Assembly (NCBI GenBank): GCA_964577835.1
Contig: CAZOBN010000007.1
Span: forward strand, 1-56,344
DNA length: 56,344 bases
Origin: CAVVYA01 sp964577835
Lineage (GTDB): Bacteria; Pseudomonadota; Alphaproteobacteria; SMXQ01
Direction of reading: 5' to 3'
Under the pieces are notes generated by a model that had not been told where the DNA came from, did no database searches, and saw only the letters and a program-made list of their open reading frames with translations. The position numbers were made by a program, and so were the translations under genes. Shown here in pieces: positions 35,938-49,339 of the stretch (position 1 is the first letter of the stretch; every line of letters begins with the position of its first letter).

Positions 35938-38149
35938 GACCCGTCTTCCAATGTAAAGATCACCGTTGCCAGCGGCGGCAAGGTGATGTTCAGCGAGAAC
36001 GGCTTGCCGTGGCAGGCGATCGGGTCTGCCAGCTTGCCGCCCGCATTGCCGACACCGGAGCCGCCATACTCGGCCGCGTCGGTATTCACCCGTTCACGAT
36101 AGTACCCCCCCTGGGGAACGCCGAGCCGATAATCGCGGCGAACCACAGGCGTGAAGTTGCAGACAACAATCGAAACGCGGCGGGGGTTCCGCGAATAACG
36201 CATATAAGAGAGGGCACTCTGGTCGGCGTCGTTGCCGTCGATCCAATCGAAGCCCTCGGGCTCGCAATCGAGCTGGTGCAGCGACGGCTCCTCGCGATAG
36301 ACGCGGTTGAGATCGCGCACCAGAGACTGCACCCCGCGATGGGGCGGTTCATCGAGCAACTGCCAATCGAGTCCCTGGTCGTGATTCCACTCGCGCCACT
36401 GGGCGAATTCGCCGCCCATGAACAGCAGCTTCTTGCCGGGCATGGTCCACATGAAGCCATAATAGGCGCGCAGGTTCGCGAACTTCTGCCAGTCGTCGCC
36501 CGGCATCTTGCCGATCAGCGAGCCTTTGCCGTGCACAACCTCGTCATGGGACAGCGGCAAAACGAAGTTCTCGCTGAAGGCGTAGATCAATCCGAAGGTA
36601 AGCTGGTTGTGGTGGAAACGCCGGTGAATCGGCTCCTTGCTCATGTAGACCAAAGTGTCGTGCATCCAGCCCATGTTCCATTTGAAGCCGAAGCCCAATC
36701 CCCCGAGATAGGTCGGATGCGACACGCTCGGCCAGGCCGTCGATTCCTCGGCGATGGTCGTCGCGCCGTCGCCGCGGCCGAACACCGCCTCGTTGGTGCG
36801 ACGCAGAAAATCGATGGCCTCCAGATTTTCGCGCCCGCCGAACCGATTCGGTATCCAATCGTCCGGCTGGCGGCTGTAGTCGAGGTAGAGCATCGAGGCG
36901 ACCGCATCGACCCGCAAGCCGTCGAGGTGATAGCGCTCGATCCAGAACAGCGCGTTGGCCATCAGGTAGTTCGCCACCTCACGGCGGCCGTAGTTGTAGA
37001 TCAACGTATCCCAATCGCGGTGTCGCCCCTGACGCGGATCGGCATGCTCGTAGAGGTGGGTTCCATCGAACAGCGCGAGCCCGTGCGCGTCGGCCGGAAA
37101 ATGTCCCGCCACCCAGTCGACGATCACGCCGAGCCCTTCCTGGTGGCAGCGGTCGACGAAGACATGGAAATCGTCAGGCGTGCCGTAACGGCTGGTCGGG
37201 GCGTAGAGCCCGGTCGGCTGATAGCCCCACGAGCCGTCGAATGGATATTCCGAGATCGGCATCAGCTCGATGTGGGTGAAGCCCATGTCGCGCACGTAGG
37301 GGACGAGTTGATCGGCCAGTTCACGATAACTCAGGTAGCGGCCGCCCTCGTCGAGGCGCCGCTTCCATGAACCGAGATGCACCTCATAAGTGCTGATCGG
37401 CGCATGACGGTCGTTGCGGTCGGCACGCTGGCGGAGAAAATCGTGATCTCCCCACTGGAATTTGCTGGTGTCCGCTACGATTGAGGCGGTCTCCGGCGGT
37501 TTCTGGGCCCTGAACGCCACCGGATCCGCCTTGAGAGGCAGCGGATCGCCGGCGCGCGATTTGATCTCGTATTTGTAGAGAGCGCCGACCTCGACGCCCG
37601 GGATGAACAGTTCCCAAACCGCGCATTCGTGGCGCAACCGCATCGGGTGGATGCGCCCATCCCATTGGTTGAACGGGCCGACGACGCTGACCCGGCGTGC
37701 ATTGGGCGCCCATACCGCGAACGCGGTGCCGCTGACGCCGTCGACCACCTTGGGATGAGCGCCGAGCGCATCATAGAGGCGATAATGGGTGCCTTCGGCC
37801 AACAAATGCGCGTCAATGTCGCCGAGCACCGGCGGAAATCGGTAGGGGTCCTCGATCTCCCGCGTGCCGTCCGCGGATGTCACACGCAGCCGGTAGGGAA
37901 AGCGCAGGCCGCGGCCCACCACACCTTCGAAAAACCCGTCGGGATGCACCCGCGACAGATTGCCGGAGACCTCGCCGGTATGCGTGTTGACGACGCTGAC
38001 GGCGGTGGCGCGCGGCTGGATCGTGCGCACAACAATGGCACCACCCTCCTCCGGGCCATGCATGCCGAGGATGCCGAAGGGATTGTCATGCTCGCCGCGA
38101 ACGATGGCCTCGATCTGCATCAGCCGGGAATCCTGTTCGATGATCGTTG

Positions 38150-38153
<4 letters not shown>
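35934..38153 (-). CDS. glgB: 1,4-alpha-glucan branching enzyme
   Basis: 739 residues from the ATG at 38153, which overlaps the treS/mak TGA (ATGA). Two N-terminal E-set domains (about 1-220, including the DNPFGILGMH start usual in GlgB and FAVWAPNARRVSVVG), GH13 barrel with HIELMPISEYPFDGSWGYQ, catalytic Asp in GLRVDAVASMLYLDYSR (about 415) and Glu in TIAEESTAWP (about 468), then LPLSHDEVVHGKGSL. Adds alpha-1,6 branches to chains from GlgA or GlgE. The long upstream in-frame region overlaps treS/mak and is not coding in this frame. Confidence 0.96.
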
Positions 38154-41419
<3,266 letters not shown>

Positions 41420-41427
41420 ACGTCCCC

Positions 41428-44400
41428 CTACATGCCCGGCTGGCGGAAATCGACGTGCTCCCAGGGGCTCACCCGGAAGAACATCGCGGGATTGCGGTGC
41501 GGATCGAGATGCACGCGATGAGTCGTTCCGCACCAAAGATGCTTGTCGCCGCTCAGCAGGTCCTCCACCAGGAAGTTGTCGCTCTCCGAGATCCCGATGT
41601 CCTCAAGAGGGAAACGCAGATCGGACTCGTGAGGTTCGAAGGGGTCGAGATTGACAACGACGAACACCGCATTGTCGCGCGCTGGCGTCATCTTGCCGTA
41701 GAACAGCACATTGCCATCGGAGGCGTCGTAGAAGCGCAGGTTGCGCAGATATTGCAGCGCCGGATTCTCGGCTCGGATGCGGTTGATCGCGGTGATGTAG
41801 CCCTTGATGTTGCCGGGCCGGTTCCAGTCCCACGCCTTATATTGGTATTTCTCCGAATCGCGATATTCCTCCGAGTCCGGCAGGGCCGCCGCCTCGCACA
41901 GCTCGAAGCCGTTGTAGATGCCGTAGACGCTCGACAAGGTCGCCGCCAGCACGAAGCGGATTTGGAACGCCGGGCGGCCGCCGGTCTGCAGGAATTTCGG
42001 CAGGATGTCGGGCGTGTTGGGAAACAGGTTCGGCCGCAGGTATTCAGACGAGTCGCCCTGGGCGAGATCGGTGAAATACTCGATCAGCTCACCCTTGAAA
42101 TTGCGCCATGTGAAGTAGGTGTAGGATTGAGTGAATCCGACCTTGGCCATCATGCGCAGCATCGGCGGCCGTGTGAAGGACTCCGACAGGAAGATGACAT
42201 CCGGGTGCGCGAGCTGGACGGTCCGGATCAGCCATTCCCAGAACGGCACCGGCTTGGTGTGCGGATTGTCGACGCGGAAGGTACGCACGCCTTGCGCGAT
42301 CCAGAACAGCACCACGTCGAGCAGCTCGCGCCACAACTCCGCCTGATGACTGCCGAAGAAGTTGACGTTGACGATGTCCTGGTACTTCTTCGGCGGGTTC
42401 TCGGCATACCTGATCGTGCCGTCGGGACGGTATTCGAACCAGTCCGGATGCGTCTTCAGCCACGGATGGTCGGGCGAGGTCTGGATCGCGAAGTCGAGCG
42501 CCACCTCCATGCCGCGCTCCGCGGCGGCGGCGACGAAATCGCGGAAGTCCTGCAGCGTGCCGAGATCGGGGTGAACGGCATCGTGGCCGCCCTCCGCTGA
42601 GCCGATCGCATAGGGGCTTCCCGGGTCGTTCTCTCCCGCGCCGAGGACGTTGTTCTTGCCTTTACGGAAGGCCCGCCCGATCGGATGGATGGGAACCAGA
42701 TAGACCACGTCGAATCCCATTCCGCGGATCTCGTCGAGCCGCTGGGCGGCCTCCTGGAAGGTGGCGCTGCGCCCGGGATCTCTGCCCTGGGATCGGGGAA
42801 ACATCTCGTACCACGCGGCGTAGCGCGCCTGGATGCGATCCACCACCACTTCGAGCTCGTTGTCGTAGGTGACCGCGTTGCGGCGGTCGGGAAGCCGGCT
42901 CATCAGCTTCTGCATGGTCAGCGAGCCGAGCAGGCCAAACCTCACATCGGGATCGTCGCTGCGATCGAAATCCTCGAGGACAATGGTCAGCCGCTTCCTA
43001 TCGGCGCCGACGGCGCGGTCCTTCGCCGCCTCGACAAGGGCGTAGCCCTCGATCAGCTCGAGGTGTACATCCTGTCCCGCGCGACGCTTCTTTTCGATCT
43101 CGTCGAGCCAGGTGGCATAGAGGTCGTGCCAGGCGACGATGGTGTAATAGTAGCGGGTGTTCTCCTCGAGCCGGATGTCGCCGCGCCAGCGATCGAGGCC
43201 ATGGTTCATCAGCTCCATCGCCGATTCGTGCCGGGCGTCCTCGCCGAGCCGACGGTATTGCAGGACGGCCGCCAGCTTGTCATGGCCTTCCTTGAAGATG
43301 TCGGCCCAAACCTCGAACAGGTCGCCCACCTCGCGCTTCACGGGATAGCGCCCGCAGTCCACCGCCGGATGGACGTTCTGGATGATGATCCGCTTGCTGC
43401 GCAGGGATTGCGCCACCGCGTCGTGCACCGGCGGCGACTCTACGCCCGAGGGCGACGGTCGGTCTTTCCGCCGCGCCGCCGCGTCGCAGGCAAAAACCCG
43501 CAGGTCAGCCGCATGGAGCCGCAGGGTGGTGCGCGCATCGAGCCGGCTGTGATGATGGCCGGGCGTGACCTCCTCGCCGCAGCCGAGACTCTCGCTGTCG
43601 ACCAGGGACGTGGCGGAAACCGCATGGCCGTGCTCGCGATCGGCGTTGATGACGCTCAGGGTCCAGGCATCGCCCGCGTCGGTCGATCGGTGCAGTCCGA
43701 TGACCGGCAGGTGATCGGCCCCAATGCGGCGCTGCGGGCCCTCTTCGTTGAGCACCGGAATCGATGCCTTCATCCGGTTCGTCTCGGCGATGAAGTCGCT
43801 GAGATCGAAGGCTGGCTCTTCCCAATCGGTCGGCCGGGTCTCGACCACGTGGAGCCTCCGGCGAAAGCCGAATTCGAAGCCCATGGGGATCATCAGCCCG
43901 GTGGAGAACGCGGCGGAGAACAAATAACGCTGGCGATAGATCGCCTCCACCTTGCGCGGATCGGTCAAGCCCTCGCGCTCGAGATCCGCGATCAGACGAT
44001 CCGTGTCGTGACTTTCCGGGAAGCTGATGGAGGGCGCGATCCTGCGGAAGATCTCGTATTGCTCCAGCAGCCACGGCGCCTTGAAATCCCACCATTTCGA
44101 ACTGTTGAAAATGTAATCGAAGCCCGCGTCGTGCAGGGCGACGACTTCGTTGGGGCGGCAACCCAGGGTTTCAGCGAAGAACACCGCGTCGTTCTTGGCC
44201 GAACGGGCGGCGGCGATGATGTCGCGCCACACCGCGGCCGGGACCTTGTAGGCCGCGTCGCCGCGAAAGCCGTGAAAGCCGAGGCCGAGGAAATGACGCA
44301 CGAGGTCTCGCCAATAGGCCACGATTTCGGCGCGCTCTGGCCGCTCCGCGTAACTGATCTCGGCAAGATCGCCCCATTCGGTAAACAGGGTCGGGGCGGT

Positions 44401-44802
44401 CGGATCGATCGCGCCCGGTGAGCGCAGCGAACCATCGGGATTGTGAGCGAACCAGGACGGTTCTTGCTCGACCAAGACGCTGTCCTTGGCGGTGTGATTG
44501 ATCACCAGATCCATCATCACCTGGAGGCCGTGGGCTTCGGCCGCCCGCAGAAAATCCACGAGCAACGCATCATCCGACAGCGTGGAATCGCCGCGAAAGA
44601 GCGGATTCAGCTTGTGATGGTCTTTGACCGCGTAGAGGCTTCCCGAGACGCCCGGCTCATGAAAAGGATTTACGAAGACCCAATCGAAGCCCATCTCGGC
44701 TATACGGCCCAGATGCGCTTTCCAGGCCCCGACCGGACCGACAAGAAGCGGGAATAAGTTATATACACGAGGGCCTTGCCTCATGGCTCCTCGCCATGCC
44801 AT
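41428..44802 (-). CDS. glgE: Alpha-amylase/GlgE maltosyltransferase fusion
   Basis: 1124 residues, two GH13 units. Residues 1 to about 440 are an amylase-like domain with an apparently complete triad: Asp182 in GFRGDAAYK, Glu211 in FFAETLG and Asp266 in SHDTDR. About 470-1124 is GlgE, which extends alpha-1,4-glucan with maltose-1-phosphate: RIIIQNVHPAVDCGRYPVKR, YLVPIHPIGRAFRKGKNN, nucleophile Asp845 in FRVDNPHTKP and acid/base Glu874 in FLSESFTRP. Stand-alone GlgE is about 660-700 residues. The start may be 44802 or the ATG at 44784 right after GAGGAG. First gene of the seven-gene operon, with a perfect EcfG promoter upstream. Confidence 0.93.
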   Translation of the reverse strand: MAWRGAMRQGPRVYNLFPLLVGPVGAWKAHLGRIAEMGFDWVFVNPFHEPGVSGSLYAVKDHHKLNPLFRGDSTLSDDALLVDFLRAAEAHGLQVMMDLVINHTAKDSVLVEQEPSWFAHNPDGSLRSPGAIDPTAPTLFTEWGDLAEISYAERPERAEIVAYWRDLVRHFLGLGFHGFRGDAAYKVPAAVWRDIIAAARSAKNDAVFFAETLGCRPNEVVALHDAGFDYIFNSSKWWDFKAPWLLEQYEIFRRIAPSISFPESHDTDRLIADLEREGLTDPRKVEAIYRQRYLFSAAFSTGLMIPMGFEFGFRRRLHVVETRPTDWEEPAFDLSDFIAETNRMKASIPVLNEEGPQRRIGADHLPVIGLHRSTDAGDAWTLSVINADREHGHAVSATSLVDSESLGCGEEVTPGHHHSRLDARTTLRLHAADLRVFACDAAARRKDRPSPSGVESPPVHDAVAQSLRSKRIIIQNVHPAVDCGRYPVKREVGDLFEVWADIFKEGHDKLAAVLQYRRLGEDARHESAMELMNHGLDRWRGDIRLEENTRYYYTIVAWHDLYATWLDEIEKKRRAGQDVHLELIEGYALVEAAKDRAVGADRKRLTIVLEDFDRSDDPDVRFGLLGSLTMQKLMSRLPDRRNAVTYDNELEVVVDRIQARYAAWYEMFPRSQGRDPGRSATFQEAAQRLDEIRGMGFDVVYLVPIHPIGRAFRKGKNNVLGAGENDPGSPYAIGSAEGGHDAVHPDLGTLQDFRDFVAAAAERGMEVALDFAIQTSPDHPWLKTHPDWFEYRPDGTIRYAENPPKKYQDIVNVNFFGSHQAELWRELLDVVLFWIAQGVRTFRVDNPHTKPVPFWEWLIRTVQLAHPDVIFLSESFTRPPMLRMMAKVGFTQSYTYFTWRNFKGELIEYFTDLAQGDSSEYLRPNLFPNTPDILPKFLQTGGRPAFQIRFVLAATLSSVYGIYNGFELCEAAALPDSEEYRDSEKYQYKAWDWNRPGNIKGYITAINRIRAENPALQYLRNLRFYDASDGNVLFYGKMTPARDNAVFVVVNLDPFEPHESDLRFPLEDIGISESDNFLVEDLLSGDKHLWCGTTHRVHLDPHRNPAMFFRVSPWEHVDFRQPGM

Positions 44803-44876
44803 CGCATTCTCTTGTGCGGAAATCGAGATGAGCAGAATTTATCTTGCAATAGCTACCCGGGAAATGACAGGGGCTA

Positions 44877-44901
44877 AACGCGGCGCGTTTCAAACGGTTC
44901 C
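44877..44901 (-). promoter_or_regulatory. EcfG promoter of the glgE-treS-glgB-glgX-treZ-malQ-treY operon
   Basis: Minus strand GGAAC-N16-CGTT, a perfect consensus, 75 bp before the glgE start. Start of transcription expected near 44870. This is the strongest regulatory link in the window between the stress sigma factor and trehalose/glucan genes. Confidence 0.75.
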
Positions 44902-45014
44902 CCGCGCATGCGGTTGACGAGAAAGCGCTTTTTGCTTCTGAATGAATTTTGCGAGCATTCGATACCCGGAACGCGCCGACGGAAGCGCGCCTTCATATAT
45001 TTCTCACAACGCCC

Positions 45015-45039
45015 GGAACTGATCGGCCGCAACGGCATT
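45015..45039 (+). promoter_or_regulatory. Possible EcfG-type promoter of glgA
   Basis: GGAAC (45015-45019)-N16-CATT (45036-45039), one base from the consensus, 48 bp before the glgA ATG. Another GGAAC at 44968 has no matching -10 element. Weaker than the glgE site, because the conserved GTT is broken. Confidence 0.35.
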
Positions 45040-45087
45040 ACTAACTTTAACGGTGGTGAAATTTGCTAGATCGGAGGCGGACAAGAC

Positions 45088-46605
45088 ATGAAAGTGATTT
45101 TTGCGTCCGCCGAAGTATTTCCGTTGGCGAAGACTGGGGGATTGGCTGATGTAAGCGCCGCGTTGCCGATGGCGCTAGCCGACTTGGGAGTAGACATCCA
45201 CCTCATCATGCCCGGCTACACCGAAGCCTTGGATCTCGCCGAGGCGAAACAGAAATCCGTTCCGCTCGGCGATATTCTCGGGGTCGAAGGCGCGTCGCTC
45301 ATTCCGGCACGGCTTCCCAATTCCGGTCTGCCCATCTGGCTGCTCGATTGCCCGCCCCTGTACCGCCGCGACGGCGGCCTCTATCTCGACCGCAATGGCC
45401 AGGACTGGCCCGACAACGCCATTCGGTTTTCCACGCTTTCCCATGCGGTCACGCGGCTGGCGCTCGGCACCACCCCTGTCGGTTGGAAGCCGGATGTGGT
45501 CCATGTCAACGACTGGCACCTCGGGCTCGTGCCGGCGCTGCTGGCCGCGGATGGCGGCATGCGCCCGCCCTCGGTGCTCACCATTCACAATCTCGCCTTC
45601 CAGGGCGTGTTCCCGACCGAGACCTTCCCGCAATTCGGGCTTCCGGCGAGCTGGTTCAACTCCGATGCGGTGGAATTCTATGGCAAGGTCTCCATGCTCA
45701 AAGCCGGCATCCGTTTCGCCGACCGGCTGACCACGGTCAGCCCAAGCTATGCCCAGGAAATCCTGACACCCGAATTCGGTTGCGGGCTGGATGGATTCCT
45801 GAATGCGCGGGCCGATCACTTGGTCGGCATCCTCAACGGCATCGACTATGGCCTATGGACCCCGGACGATCCGGTCGCCGTCCCCTACCCATTCAACGCC
45901 CGCGATCTGACCGGCAAACGCCGCTGCAAGGCGGCGCTGCAGGCGGAATTGGGCCTCATCCCCGCCCCCGACGCCCCGATCATCGCCTTCATCAGCCGGC
46001 TGACCGAACAGAAGATGGCTGACATGCTGCCGGCAATCATGCCGGTGATCGCCGAGCAGGGCGGCCAGTTGATCGTCTGCGGTGAAGGCGACGACGCGAT
46101 CGAGCAAGGGTTGAAGTCTCTCGAAGCGCAGTATCCCGGCGCGGTTGCGGTACGCATTGGCTACGAAGAGCCGCTGGCGCGGCGAATTCTCGCCGGTTCC
46201 GACATCCTGGCAGCGCCCTCGCGGTTCGAGCCGTGCGGTCTCGTGCAGATGTATGCCATGCGATACGGCACCATCCCGATCGTTCGCAACGTCGGCGGGC
46301 TGCAGGATACGGTCGTGCGCCACGAAGCCGGGAGCGATTTGAAGACAGGCGCGACCGGATTCGTGTTCGACGATGCGACGGTGAGCGGCCTGTCCGACGC
46401 CGTCGAGCGTGCCTGCGGTCAATATCGCAAGCCCGTGGCCTGGCGCGCCATGCAGGTGCGGGCCATGAAGCAGGATTTCCGGTGGAGCCGCTCCGCCCAG
46501 CGCTATCTCTCGCTTTATGCGGAGCTGGTGCCGGCGAACGTCCAGGAGGACGTGGCGATCGAGCAGGAGATGGCGGCCCAGCAGCTGCGGCCGACCGGCT
46601 CGTGA
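45088..46605 (+). CDS. glgA: Glycogen synthase (ADP-glucose type)
   Basis: 505 residues, ATG after GGAGG. GT5 transferase that elongates alpha-1,4-glucan from ADP-glucose. The ADP-glucose motif KTGGLADV is at residues 15-22, VHVNDWHLGLVPALL follows at about 135-150, and the C-terminal Rossmann domain has ISRLTEQKMADML and SRFEPCGLVQMYAMRYGT (catalytic Glu near 377). Divergent from the glgE operon. Its usual partner glgC is not in the window, so ADP-glucose supply must be encoded elsewhere. The acidic/Gln-rich tail is unremarkable. Confidence 0.96.
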   Translation: MKVIFASAEVFPLAKTGGLADVSAALPMALADLGVDIHLIMPGYTEALDLAEAKQKSVPLGDILGVEGASLIPARLPNSGLPIWLLDCPPLYRRDGGLYLDRNGQDWPDNAIRFSTLSHAVTRLALGTTPVGWKPDVVHVNDWHLGLVPALLAADGGMRPPSVLTIHNLAFQGVFPTETFPQFGLPASWFNSDAVEFYGKVSMLKAGIRFADRLTTVSPSYAQEILTPEFGCGLDGFLNARADHLVGILNGIDYGLWTPDDPVAVPYPFNARDLTGKRRCKAALQAELGLIPAPDAPIIAFISRLTEQKMADMLPAIMPVIAEQGGQLIVCGEGDDAIEQGLKSLEAQYPGAVAVRIGYEEPLARRILAGSDILAAPSRFEPCGLVQMYAMRYGTIPIVRNVGGLQDTVVRHEAGSDLKTGATGFVFDDATVSGLSDAVERACGQYRKPVAWRAMQVRAMKQDFRWSRSAQRYLSLYAELVPANVQEDVAIEQEMAAQQLRPTGS

Positions 46606-46638
46606 GAACGACGTGAATTGACGAACGGAGTCGCGAAT

Positions 46639-47079
46639 ATGAGTCAACCTTCCCATTCGGACATCGCCAAGCGCGCTTACGAGATCTGGGAGGGCGAAGG
46701 CCGGCCGCATGGACGCGATCAGGACCATTGGCATACGGCCGAACGGGAGATTCTAGGCGCTGGGACGGCGAAGGAGGATCGCCCCGGGGAAATCCGCGGC
46801 GCCGAGCACACGAGTTCCCGGCAGACCGGGGCCGCGTCGCCGGGCCGGCCGGCGCATCCGGCTGCGCCGAGCATGACCCAAGCGGCGGCATCCACCACCA
46901 AGCGCGCCCAGCAGGCGCCCGGCTCACAACCGGCATCCAAATCCACCCAAACCCACGCAGGCGAGCCACCAGGCAATAAAGCGCAGCAGTCGTCGGGCAA
47001 GGCCGAGCCCCCGAGCGCCGAGAGGGCTCAGAGCACCAGCACGCGAAAGCCGCGCGCGCCACGGCAAACAAATCCGTAA
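46639..47079 (+). CDS. DUF2934-domain protein
   Basis: 146 residues from the ATG at 46639 (GGAG nine bases upstream; an in-frame start at 46618 is less likely). Residues about 5-37 are the DUF2934 motif, I-A-x-x-A-Y-x-I-W-E-x-E-G-x-P-x-G-x-x-x-x-H-W-x-x-A-E-x-E, common in rhizobia and of unknown role. The rest is a low-complexity Ala/Ser/Gln/Pro chain with basic residues at the end, likely disordered. It follows glgA by 33 bp and is probably co-transcribed, ending at the hairpin at 47141-47174. Confidence 0.88.
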   Translation: MSQPSHSDIAKRAYEIWEGEGRPHGRDQDHWHTAEREILGAGTAKEDRPGEIRGAEHTSSRQTGAASPGRPAHPAAPSMTQAAASTTKRAQQAPGSQPASKSTQTHAGEPPGNKAQQSSGKAEPPSAERAQSTSTRKPRAPRQTNP

Positions 47080-47140
47080 TCCGGTGGACGACAGAGCGAA
47101 GCAGCGTCCCCCCTTCCGCCCCTTCGCTCTCGGACCAACG

Positions 47141-47174
47141 GAAAGCGCCGCCAGTCTTCGGACTGGCGGCGCTT
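47141..47174. terminator. Bidirectional intrinsic terminator
   Basis: Perfect 15-bp stem (47141-47155 with 47160-47174) closed by a TTCG tetraloop and flanked by AAA and TTT, between the convergent DUF2934 and manganese catalase genes. The arms read AAAGCGCCGCCAGTC and its complement, so it can stop transcription from both sides. Confidence 0.9.
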
Positions 47175-47213
47175 TAGTATTAGGCTTCCGAGCGGACAGC
47201 CTTTCGGACGGGA

Positions 47214-48110
47214 TCAGGGCCGCGAGGCTCCGTTTCCAGACGCCTTGCCCGACCCCAGCTCCGCCCCGGTCGTCGGATCGATATCGGTACGCGACTGGGT
47301 GCGCTTGACAACCTTGGCCAGCAGCCTCTCTTCGTCGCTGCCAAGCCCGACCGAGGCTTCACCGTTGCCACCATCGACCGCCATGGATTCTTCCATATCG
47401 TCGATGAACCGCCACTCCTTGCCCTCGTTCCAGGGTCCGCGCATGGCGCCATTCTCGCCCTTGGACAAATCGTAGTAGGTGTCCTTGAATTCCTTCTTGG
47501 GCGGCAGCTTGCCGGGCGGGAAGTTCGGCTGGATGGCATAAAGCGCCTTCTCGAACGACTTTTGATGGGCCACCTCACGCGTCATCAGGAAGCCGAGCGC
47601 ATCCTTGACGCCGGAATCATCGGTCACATTGATCAGCCGTTCGTAGATGATCTTGGCGCGCGACTCGGCGGCAATATTGGAGCGAAGGTCGGCCGTGGGT
47701 TCGCCGATGGTATCGACATAGGCCGCCGTCCAGGGCACGCCGGCCGAATTGATCAGGGGCGCTCCCCCGCCGAACAGCAACGACGTGGTGTGGCTCTCGC
47801 CGCCGCTGAACACGTCGCGCATCAATTCGCCCTGCTCGGCGCCCTCCGCCATCTTGACCTTCACGCCCTTGTTGAGCATGACGATGATGCTGCCGATCAC
47901 TTCGAGATGGCTGATCTCCTCGGTCGCAATGTCGAGCAGCATGTCCTTGCGGCCGGGATCGTCCTCCGACAACGCCTGGGTGAAATAGCGCATCGCCGCG
48001 GCGAGCTCGCCCTGTGGTCCGCCGAACTGCTCGAGCATCAGGCTCGCGAGCGCCGGGTTCGGTTCGGATACCCGGACCGTGTACATCAAACGTTTGTTGT
48101 GCATAAACAT
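47214..48110 (-). CDS. Manganese catalase
   Basis: 298 residues from the ATG at 48110, ten bases after GGAGG and beginning MFMHNKRLMYTVRV as in family members; an in-frame ATG at 48119 is too close to that site. Non-haem di-manganese catalase that splits hydrogen peroxide. All five metal ligands are visible: Glu35 in GGPQGELAAAMRYF, Glu65 and His68 in ATEEISHLE, Glu149 in NIAAESRAK and His182 in TREVAHQKSF. The tail after 240 is Gly/Glu-rich. Often part of the general stress regulon, but no EcfG promoter match was found upstream. Confidence 0.95.
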   Translation of the reverse strand: MFMHNKRLMYTVRVSEPNPALASLMLEQFGGPQGELAAAMRYFTQALSEDDPGRKDMLLDIATEEISHLEVIGSIIVMLNKGVKVKMAEGAEQGELMRDVFSGGESHTTSLLFGGGAPLINSAGVPWTAAYVDTIGEPTADLRSNIAAESRAKIIYERLINVTDDSGVKDALGFLMTREVAHQKSFEKALYAIQPNFPPGKLPPKKEFKDTYYDLSKGENGAMRGPWNEGKEWRFIDDMEESMAVDGGNGEASVGLGSDEERLLAKVVKRTQSRTDIDPTTGAELGSGKASGNGASRP

Positions 48111-48350
48111 GCGATCCATTCCTCCAATCGGGTGGTGGATCACCCCCGCATACAAAACACTTCTCGACTCCGCGTCGCGAAGGCCGGCGCACTTTGCAGC
48201 TTAGAGGTGTTCCAGAGTAACCCGCCAAGCCAAGAAAGGTTGCAGGGTGTGCGGTCGATTCCGGATGATTTGTTTCGCGCTCGCCCATAGCTTGAAGAAA
48301 CCATCGTTTTTGCGCATTCGGCGAGGGACGCACTCTGCTAACATTTGAAC

Positions 48351-49238
48351 ATGGACGCCGCGGATCTGAAGATTTTCGAGGCCGTCGCGCGATTGGGCGC
48401 CATGAATCGCGCCGCATCCGAATTGCACACCGTGCAATCGAACGTGACGGCGCGCATTCGCGCCCTCGAAGAGGAATTGCGGACGCCGCTGTTCGAACGC
48501 TACAGCACCGGCGTGTCGCTCACCGATGCCGGCCGGCGCCTGCTCCCCTACGCCATCCAGATGCAACGCCTCATCGACGATGCCCATCGCGCCGTGGCGG
48601 AGGACGGCACGCCGAAGGGCGGACTGGTGATCGGCTCGCTGGAAACGACCGCGGCGCTTCGGTTATCACCCCTCCTGGCCGACTATGTCGCCGCTTACCC
48701 CGGGATCGACCTCGTGCTGCGCACCGGAACCAGCGCCGAACTGGTGCAGGAGGTGTTGGCGCGCCGGCTCGAAGGCGCCTTCGTCTGCGGCCCGGTCGAT
48801 CATCCCGAGCTGGAATGGCGGCCTGTCGTGCGCGAGGAACTGGTTGTGCTCACCGCGCCAGCCGTCACGAATCTGGACGAGCTGTTGAAGAAGCCCGACC
48901 TCAAACTCATCGTGCTGCGCGCCGGATGCTCCTATCGCCAGCGCTTCGAGGAGATACTCGCCCGGCGTGGCGTCGTCGGCTTGCGCTGGCTCGAATTCGG
49001 CACCATCGAATCCATCGTAAGCTGCGTTGCCGCGGGGTTGGGCGTGACACTGCTGCCGAAAGCGCTGGTCGGCGCCGTATGGCGCGACGGGCGGGTCGCC
49101 GTCCATGCCCTGCTCTCATCGGAATCCGCCGTGGAAACCCTGTTCATCCGCCGCCGCGACGGCTTCGTTTCGAGCGCGTTGGCCGCCTTTCTGATGCGCG
49201 TGCAGGGCGCCGCTCAATGCAGCGAAGCGGCCGAATGA
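48351..49238 (+). CDS. LysR-family transcriptional regulator
   Basis: 295 residues from the ATG at 48351 (a TTG six bases earlier is in frame). N-terminal winged HTH (about 1-60: LKIFEAVARLGAMNRAASELHTVQSNVTARI with the usual LEEEL linker) and a periplasmic-binding-like effector domain (about 90-285). It is divergent from the catalase gene by 240 bp and followed by the MFS and GST genes in the same direction, so either could be its target. The inducer cannot be inferred. Confidence 0.9.
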   Translation: MDAADLKIFEAVARLGAMNRAASELHTVQSNVTARIRALEEELRTPLFERYSTGVSLTDAGRRLLPYAIQMQRLIDDAHRAVAEDGTPKGGLVIGSLETTAALRLSPLLADYVAAYPGIDLVLRTGTSAELVQEVLARRLEGAFVCGPVDHPELEWRPVVREELVVLTAPAVTNLDELLKKPDLKLIVLRAGCSYRQRFEEILARRGVVGLRWLEFGTIESIVSCVAAGLGVTLLPKALVGAVWRDGRVAVHALLSSESAVETLFIRRRDGFVSSALAAFLMRVQGAAQCSEAAE

Positions 49239-49339
49239 ACCGCCATCGCCGAATCCGATAGGCGCTATCAGTTAAATTCGTTTTTCTCCGCCAGGTCCGC
49301 CACATAGACTGCCTCCGCCAGAAAACGGCTGAGGACATC

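Noticed and set aside
44968..44993. GGAAC on the plus strand upstream of glgA
   Set aside because: No -10 match at the right spacing; the later GGAAC at 45015 fits better.
48189..48213. GGAAC on the minus strand before manganese catalase as an EcfG promoter
   Set aside because: No CGTT or nGTT at 16 or 17 bases downstream.
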